Assembly: GCA_030015575.1 (NCBI GenBank)
Contig: CM057338.1
Span: 832,590,353 to 832,654,352, forward strand
Length of the DNA stretch: 64,000 nucleotides
From: Agapanthus africanus
Taxonomy: Eukaryota; Streptophyta; Magnoliopsida; Asparagales; Amaryllidaceae
Direction: 5' to 3'
The first letter of the stretch is position 1. Every line of letters begins with the position of its first letter. Positions 59,370 to 64,000 of this stretch are shown here, piece after piece. A program made the translations under genes and the position numbers. The notes beneath the pieces are model-generated. The model was not told the origin of the DNA. It worked only from the letters and a program-made list of their open reading frames with translations, and made no database searches.

Positions 59370-60110
59370 GCGCAGCGCACCCAATCAGAGCAAAGCTCTG
59401 TTTAGAGGAAGCAACGCTTCAGATCCTTTGCGCTAGCGCTCTGCGCCACGTGTCCAGCGCAGATACATTAGCGCAGCGCACCCAATCAGAGCAAAGCTCT
59501 GTTTAAAGGAAGCAACGCTTCAGATCCTTTGCGCTGCGCGCTCTGCGCCACGTGTCCAGCGCAGATACATTAGCGCAGCGCACCCAATCAGAGCAAAGCT
59601 CTGTTTAAAGGAAGCAACGCTTCAGATCCTTTGCGCTGCGCGCTCTGCGCCACGTGTCCAGCGCAGATACATTAGCGCAGCGCACCCAATCAGAGCAAAG
59701 CTCTGTTCAAAGGAAGCAACGCTTCAGATCCTTTGCGCTAGCGCTCTGCGCCACGTGTCCAGCGCAGATACATTAGCGCAGCGCACCCAATCAGAGCAAA
59801 GCTCTGTTTAAAGGAAGCAACGCTTCAGATCCTTTGCGCTGCGCGCTCTGCGCCACGTGTCCAGCGCAGATACATTAGCGCAGCGCACCCAATCAGAGCA
59901 AAGCTCTGTTTAAAGGAAGCAACGCTTCAGATCCTTTGCGCTAGCGCTCTGCGCCACGTGTCCAACGCAGATACATTAGCGCAGCGCGTCCAATTAGAGC
60001 AAGGCTCTGTTAAAGGAAGCGCCGCGCTGCGCTCTGCACCGTGCGACACGTGGCAACACAGTTGCGCTGCGCGACACGTGTCAGCGCAGATGCGCTAGTG
60101 CAGAAAAAGG
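59370..60110 (+). repeat. 102-bp tandem repeat array with G-boxes
   Basis: Six near-identical 101-102-bp units start at 59,370, 59,471, 59,573, 59,675, 59,776 and 59,878. A partial unit precedes them and degenerate ones follow 59,979. Each has CCCAATCAGAGCAAAGCTCT, AAGCAACGCTTCAGATCC and CCACGTGTCCAGCGCAG. Confidence 0.93.
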
Positions 60111-60265
60111 GGCTAAGTGCCAAAGGCAATTTAGCCATGCAAAATTACATGCACTTGATAACAACAAATTAAAATACGATGCACAAGCACAACAAAGAGT
60201 TCAAATAAAAAGAACACTTAACAGATAATAAAATACTTAATCAAAACATTTATTTATTATTAAAT

Positions 60266-60790
60266 TTAAAAAAGATCACCGAATACGGGATCAGAGAGAC
60301 AAGGGTTCACAAAAAGGAAAAGAAAATTATTCAGCTCCCTCTCCGCCTTCTCCATCGCGTCGAAGCGGCGATCTTCCCGAGGGGTAGCCATCCAACGGTC
60401 GACGCCGCATTCCTGGGAGAAAGTGGCGATGACGACTCGACGAGCCCGTATCTGGCTCAGCAAGTGGAAAGAGCAGTCCCTCAAGGGTTTGGTGATCTAG
60501 TGCGCTTCGAGAAAGCACTCAATCTTATCTTCGGCGGCATCCAGCATTGCTGAGGACATCTCTGCTGGAGGAGGGGGAATGTCGGCAAGCGCCGAGGCAA
60601 GGATCATCCGAAGCCAAATGGAATTCGGAGGGAGAGGAGACCCCACACGAGTCAAAAGCTCGTGCATTGCAGCGTCGCATTGCTCGTCCGAGAGAGAAGG
60701 GTCCACCAGACGTGCAGCAAAACGAGGAACGATGTCCCGGATCGGCACCTCCCATGGTTGTCGGCAGGCATGAGGGCGGTTGCAAGCCAT
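60266..60790 (-). CDS. Antisense ORF inside the LTR (97 aa, then in-frame TAG and 75 more codons)
   Basis: On the minus strand ATG at 60,790 opens MACNRPHACRQPWEVPIRDI and runs 97 codons to TAG (60,499-60,497). The same frame then stays open to TAA at 60,266. A TATA box (TATATATATA, about 60,841-60,850) lies about 50 bp upstream of the ATG, a usual promoter distance. Visible features: an acidic helix-rich core (DPSLSDEQCDAAMHELLTRV), a Pro stretch (ADIPPPPAEM), and after the TAG a charged segment (REDRRFDAMEKAERELNNF). No signal peptide, membrane segment or known domain recognised. An upstream ATG (61,027) in the same frame lies above the TATA box and is not preferred. Extra antisense ORFs are known from some Tat-lineage elements, but usually outside the LTR. 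It could be a real protein, split by one mutation or needing readthrough, or a chance frame. Confidence 0.55.
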
Positions 60791-60840
60791 GATCGAAGAA
60801 GTTCTCTGAAAATGAGAGAAGAAAAGGCTCAGCCTTGAGT

Positions 60841-60850
60841 TATATATATA
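60841..60850 (-). promoter_or_regulatory. TATA box for the antisense ORF
   Basis: TATATATATA, 51-60 bp before the antisense ATG. The G-box-rich repeats at 61.0-62.0 kb lie upstream of it. Confidence 0.5.
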
Positions 60851-61092
60851 GACCCAAGCACAGAAAATTCTGTGCACAATGAAATCATTGCCAAGGCCCG
60901 GGAAATCAGAATTTTGGGAATACAAGTTTGACTTGAAAAGAGGAGATGAAGCGGCGCTTCTGATTCTCAAAAAATTTAATAAATGAAGCAACGCTTCAGA
61001 TCCTTTGCGCTGAGCGCAACGCGCCACGTGTCAGGCGCAGATGTATCAGCGCTGCGCCCAAGAAGACGCGCCCAATCAGAGCAGAGCTCTAT

Positions 61093-61260
61093 TTGCCTGA
61101 AGCAACGCTTCAGTTGCGCTGCGCTCTGCGCTGCACGACACGTGTCAGCGCAGATGCACTAGCGCAGTTGCGCTACGCTCTGCGCTGCACGACACGTGTC
61201 AGCGCAGATGCACTAGCGCAGTTGCGCTACACTCTGCGCTGCGCGACACGTGTCATGCGC
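61093..61260 (+). repeat. Three 54-bp tandem repeats with CACGTG
   Basis: Units of CGACACGTGTCAGCGCAGAT followed by GCACTAGCGCAGTTGCGCT; CACGTG at about 61,139, 61,193 and 61,247. Confidence 0.85.
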
Positions 61261-61438
61261 TGGGGCATCTGCGCCAAATTAAATTAAGATTTTTAAGAAA
61301 TCTTTTCTGTTCTTGTTGAAACAAGAAGATTTTCTTCTGCAAGGCAGAAGCCCTTGGATCAAAGATCCAACGGTAGGGAAAATTCCCCAAATCACTCAGA
61401 GGATGATCTCTTTAACAAATTTAACTAATTTGTGAGCA

Positions 61439-61448
61439 CTATAAAAAG
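61439..61448 (+). promoter_or_regulatory. Likely sense TATA box of the large LTR
   Basis: CTATAAAAAG in GAGCACTATAAAAAGGACC. It would start element RNA near 61,470, giving a U3 of about 2.2 kb and R-U5 of about 2.2 kb. Confidence 0.55.
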
Positions 61449-62087
61449 GACCTTAGGCCTCAATTCAAAGGCATGGAGTTTTTTTTGAGAATTCAAGAAC
61501 CCTAAACAGAAAGAACTCCGAGAAAATTTCAAGAAAGAGGTAAAGAACCTTCATGGATTAGAAGAAATTCCTTCTAAAAGACCATTAGTCTAAAACAAAA
61601 AAAAAAGATCAATGATCTTTATAAAAAAGAAGAAAACAGTGCTTTGCACTTCTTGTGAACCTTCGGTTCTTTAAAAACGATGTAAACAATAAAAGAATAG
61701 TGCTTTGCACTTCTGCGAACCTCTGGTTCTTCGAATAAAGAAGAAATTTATTTTTTTTTCTTTGATCTAATTTAGACCAAGAACTTGAACAGAGCTTTGC
61801 ACTTCCTTTCTGGAATCTAAAAAGATTCTTAGTGCTTTGCACTTCCAAGTTGCGCCGCTGCACTCTTGAGAGAGCGCCACGTGTCGGCCATAAAACACTT
61901 GCGCTAAGCGCCCTTGAGATAGAGCTTTGCTCTCTGGAATTGGCGCAACTCGCTGAGAGCGCGCCACGTGTCAGCAGCGCAACAGCGCATTGCACTGCGC
62001 TAGTGCGCTTGCGCTCATCAGAGCACGACACGTGTCATCACCATATGGACTTGCGCTCATTACTTAGCGCAAAGCGCAGATGCATTA

Positions 62088-62340
62088 AAAAGGGCCAAGC
62101 CCAATTAAGAGAAGGCCTAACAGGCTCAATAAAGCGCAAATACATTATTTTAAGGGGCAGAGCCCAAACAAGAACAGATGCTTTGCATCATATATAAATG
62201 GGCAGAGCCCAAACAAAATATTCAGAATGCTATGCATTTTAAAGAGGGGCAAAGCCCAAACGAAGTAGATGCTTTTGCAAATGGGCAGAGCCCAAAATAA
62301 ACTGATATTCTGTATCTTTTGTGAGTAGAGCCTAAATAAA
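62088..62340 (+). repeat. Repeats around GGGCAGAGCCCAAA
   Basis: Six imperfect copies at about 62,088, 62,154, 62,200, 62,246, 62,282 and 62,324, separated by A-rich spacers. Each core GGGC-AGA-GCCC is a mini-hairpin. Confidence 0.7.
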
Positions 62341-62470
62341 AAAATGCAATGCAAATAAAATGTTGAAATGGACTTAGCCCAATCGTGGCCATAAGTCCTT
62401 AAATTAAATTGACTGAGCAAAATGGCTCTCCTAAATCAATCTACATCCGGTTCGAGGGTACATCTCCGAA

Positions 62471-62517
62471 CTCCTTTGACATCCATCGTTGTAATTCCTC
62501 AACGACGTCAAAGAGGT
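62471..62517 (+). other. LTR hairpin, copy 1
   Basis: CCTTTGAC...CGTTG, loop TAATTCCT, then CAACG...GTCAAAGAGG. Its partner copy is at 63,040-63,086. Confidence 0.6.
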
Positions 62518-62545
62518 GACGGGTCCCAACGACCACACATCGATA

Positions 62546-62893
62546 TGGACTGCGGGGTCCTTAAACTCGTGGACCGAGATGTCCCTAAACTAATATTGGA
62601 CCGAGACGTCCTTAAACTAATATCGGACCGAGATGTCCTTAAACTAATATCAGACCGAAACGTCCTTAAACTAATATTGGACCGAAACGTCCTTAAACTA
62701 ATAATGGACCGAAATGTCCCTAAACTAACATCGGACCACCACGTCCCTAAACTGGCGATGGACCACCACGTCCCTAAACTGGAATATAGACCACTACGTC
62801 CTTAAACTGGCGACGGACCGAAACGTCCCTAAACTAATAATGGACCACCATGTCCCTAAAACTGGCAACGGACCGTCACGTCCTTAAACTGGC
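62546..62893 (+). repeat. 27-bp minisatellite (13 units), in frame
   Basis: Units like GGACCGAGACGTCCTTAAAC plus TAATATC. The frame 62,422-62,805 reads through nine of them as DRDVLKLIS-type nonapeptides. Coding is not credible because it is LTR sequence, but the unit length keeps the frame open. Confidence 0.9.
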
Positions 62894-63039
62894 ACAAAAG
62901 AGCCCAAACGTTCTTTTGCCGGATCTAAACGGTCCCATCTAAGTTGATCTTAGCCCCAAATACGGCTAACGCGTCCTTAGATATTTAAATAAATAATAAA
63001 ACTCCCAAATCAACTTTGGTTCAAGGGTACATCTCTGAA

Positions 63040-63086
63040 CTCCTCTGACGCCTGTCGTTGTAATCCCTCAACGACGTCAGAGAGGT
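63040..63086 (+). other. LTR hairpin, copy 2
   Basis: CCTCTGAC...CGTTG, loop TAATCCCT, then CAACG...GTCAGAGAGG. Compared with copy 1, a T-A pair has become C-G on both arms. Confidence 0.6.
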
Positions 63087-63643
63087 GACGAGTCCCGACG
63101 GCCAGATAATTAAATCGATCATTGCGTCGAGTCGATCTTAGTTCAAAACAGGACTAACGTATCCTTGACAAACGTTTAAGCTGGTCTTAGCCGCAACGCG
63201 ACTAATGCATCCTTAAACTAAAAACACCAAACCCAAATCTAAGTAAATACGGATTTGGACTAATCCACGCCCTACGGGCGACGGCATTACTCAGTCTCCG
63301 TATACAATCCACGGGCAGCCACAAACAAAACAAACACACACGGCACGAAGTGAAATTCTGGAGAAGGAGAAAGTTGTTACCGCAAAGCGGTAGCGTAATT
63401 AACTGCAGGGGCTTGCGCCTGCAGGGAAGAGCGTCCCCACAATCAAAAACCCCTCAAGCGAGGGGGAATCTGACAAAGTCTGCTACATCGGCCGCATCCG
63501 TCTAAACCTTCGATACACGGTGCCATAAATCAACTTGGCATCTTCGAAGAGGTGGACGGATAAAAACCAAATAGCATCTGCCCCGAACCTCAGGCACGTG
63601 ACGTCCTAACGTCGCAGGCCGCCGTTCGGAGGGGAACAGATTC

Positions 63644-63661
63644 TGGCACGCCCGGTGGGAC
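63644..63661 (+). other. PBS-like site of the large-LTR element
   Basis: TGGCACGCCCGGTGGGAC, five bases after the proposed LTR end. The cognate tRNA is not named because it could not be checked. Confidence 0.55.
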
Positions 63662-63793
63662 CTTTTCCTCTTTCCACTCCACACTTCGTGTGTCGTCTTC
63701 GCGAATCAATCGCGGTTTATTAAATGGTTGTCTTCGGATTTCAAGTTGCTAAGATTTGGTCTTTTATCTGGCGCAGAGAGAACTCAAGCATCC

Positions 63794-64000
63794 ATGGATT
63801 CCCACTGCACCAAATGCGCGAAGCACCACTGCAACGGACGCTCCACCTCACCGAGAGGTGTAACATATGGGCCCCAAGCGTCCTCTTTCCTTACTCTGCC
63901 GGTAGAGCAGGTGACCCAGGCCACCACCGGCCTATTTTTCGGGACCATGGTCCCCCCTGCAAGCTTCTCTATGCCGATATCCGCACCAGAAGCGAACAAG
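63794..64000 (+). CDS. Start of an open frame after the PBS (partial, probably gag or an extra ORF)
   Basis: ATG at 63,794 opens MDSHCTKCAKHHCNGRSTSP and stays open for 69 codons to the window end. It begins 130 bp after the PBS, where an element's first ORF is expected. The CTKC...HHC spacing at the N-terminus resembles a small metal-binding motif, but no family was recognised. The minus-strand frame over the same bases is judged a shadow. Confidence 0.5.
   Translation, partial: MDSHCTKCAKHHCNGRSTSPRGVTYGPQASSFLTLPVEQVTQATTGLFFGTMVPPASFSMPISAPEANK

Larger units (their letters stand above)
59296..63638 (+). repeat. 5' LTR of the large-LTR element (4,343 bp)
   Basis: Contains in order: a G-box tandem array, an antisense ORF, three 54-bp repeats (61,093-61,260), a sense TATA box (61,439), GGGCAGAGCCC repeats (62,088-62,340), a 27-bp minisatellite and two covarying hairpins. 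Only one LTR is in the window, so the limits rest on TG/CA ends, the broken host LTR and the PBS. Confidence 0.68.
59296..64000 (+). mobile_element. Large-LTR retrotransposon (Ty3/gypsy, Tat-like, tentative), 5' part
   Basis: Begins TGTTTC inside element C's 3' LTR. The LTR runs to 63,638 (GGAACA; TGTT...AACA termini), followed by a PBS-like TGGCACGCCCGGTGGGAC at 63,644-63,661 and an open frame from 63,794 to the window end. TGTGG (59,291-59,295) is the expected left TSD; the right copy lies off the window. A 4.3-kb repeat-rich LTR suits Tat/Retand/Ogre-type elements, but no pol is visible to confirm it. It is younger than element C, itself only about 0.2% diverged. Confidence 0.72.

Noticed and set aside
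59370-60060. Regular repeats that could suggest a CRISPR array
   Set aside because: The units are contiguous 102-bp tandem copies without unique spacers, in a plant LTR.
60497-61027. Full 176-codon version of the antisense frame starting at 61,027
   Set aside because: Its first 79 codons lie upstream of the TATA box at 60,841 and in repeat sequence; the shorter start at 60,790 is better placed.

Overview
This window is nuclear DNA of a flowering plant, probably a eudicot with a large, repeat-rich genome. The evidence is two intron-containing plant genes set in nested LTR retrotransposons, a plant-type mariner, Stowaway and Mutator-type MITEs and an RTE-type LINE remnant. No prokaryotic features, rRNA, tRNA or CRISPR arrays were seen. 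Species cannot be told from sequence alone.

Layout. 1-4,946 (minus): 5' half of a Ty1/copia element (element A; LTR 2,776-4,946, leader, and a gag that is open to the window edge). 4,947-5,932: fragments of other LTR elements. About 6,098-23,438 (minus): an old, pol-dead copia element (element D), interrupted by a complete plus-strand Ty1/copia element of the Angela/BARE type (element B, 8,074-17,833; two 1,894-bp LTRs, TSD ACTAT, open pol, one gag frameshift). Element D ends inside the protease region of a still older copia (23,439-26,731, minus). The gag of that copia is split by a solo-LTR-like insertion (24,013-25,743).

27,801-39,385 (plus): an intact five-exon RAD6-type ubiquitin-conjugating enzyme gene (UBC2, 152 aa). 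Its introns 2 and 4 are over 5 kb each and hold a palindromic mariner, a Mutator MITE, a LINE fragment and a head-to-head LTR palindrome. 41,403-45,691 (minus): an intact five-exon plant cysteine oxidase gene (PCO, 281 aa), convergent with UBC2. 47,060-49,717: C-rich and gypsy-LTR-like sequence.

49,718-59,295 (plus): element C, a very recent insertion (3 differences in 1,609 aligned LTR bases) whose gag-pol is dead. Its 3' LTR is cut at 59,296 by a newer element with a 4.3-kb LTR (59,296-63,638, probably Tat-type Ty3/gypsy). That LTR carries a 102-bp repeat array with G-boxes, an antisense ORF with its own TATA box, a 27-bp minisatellite and a sense promoter. It is followed by a PBS-like site and the start of an open frame at the right edge.

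The most interesting signals are non-coding or non-canonical. They are a long leader hairpin kept in three diverged copia elements, a shared leader block, recent movement of a pol-dead copia family, the antisense gene inside the large LTR, and two very large palindromes inside UBC2 introns.
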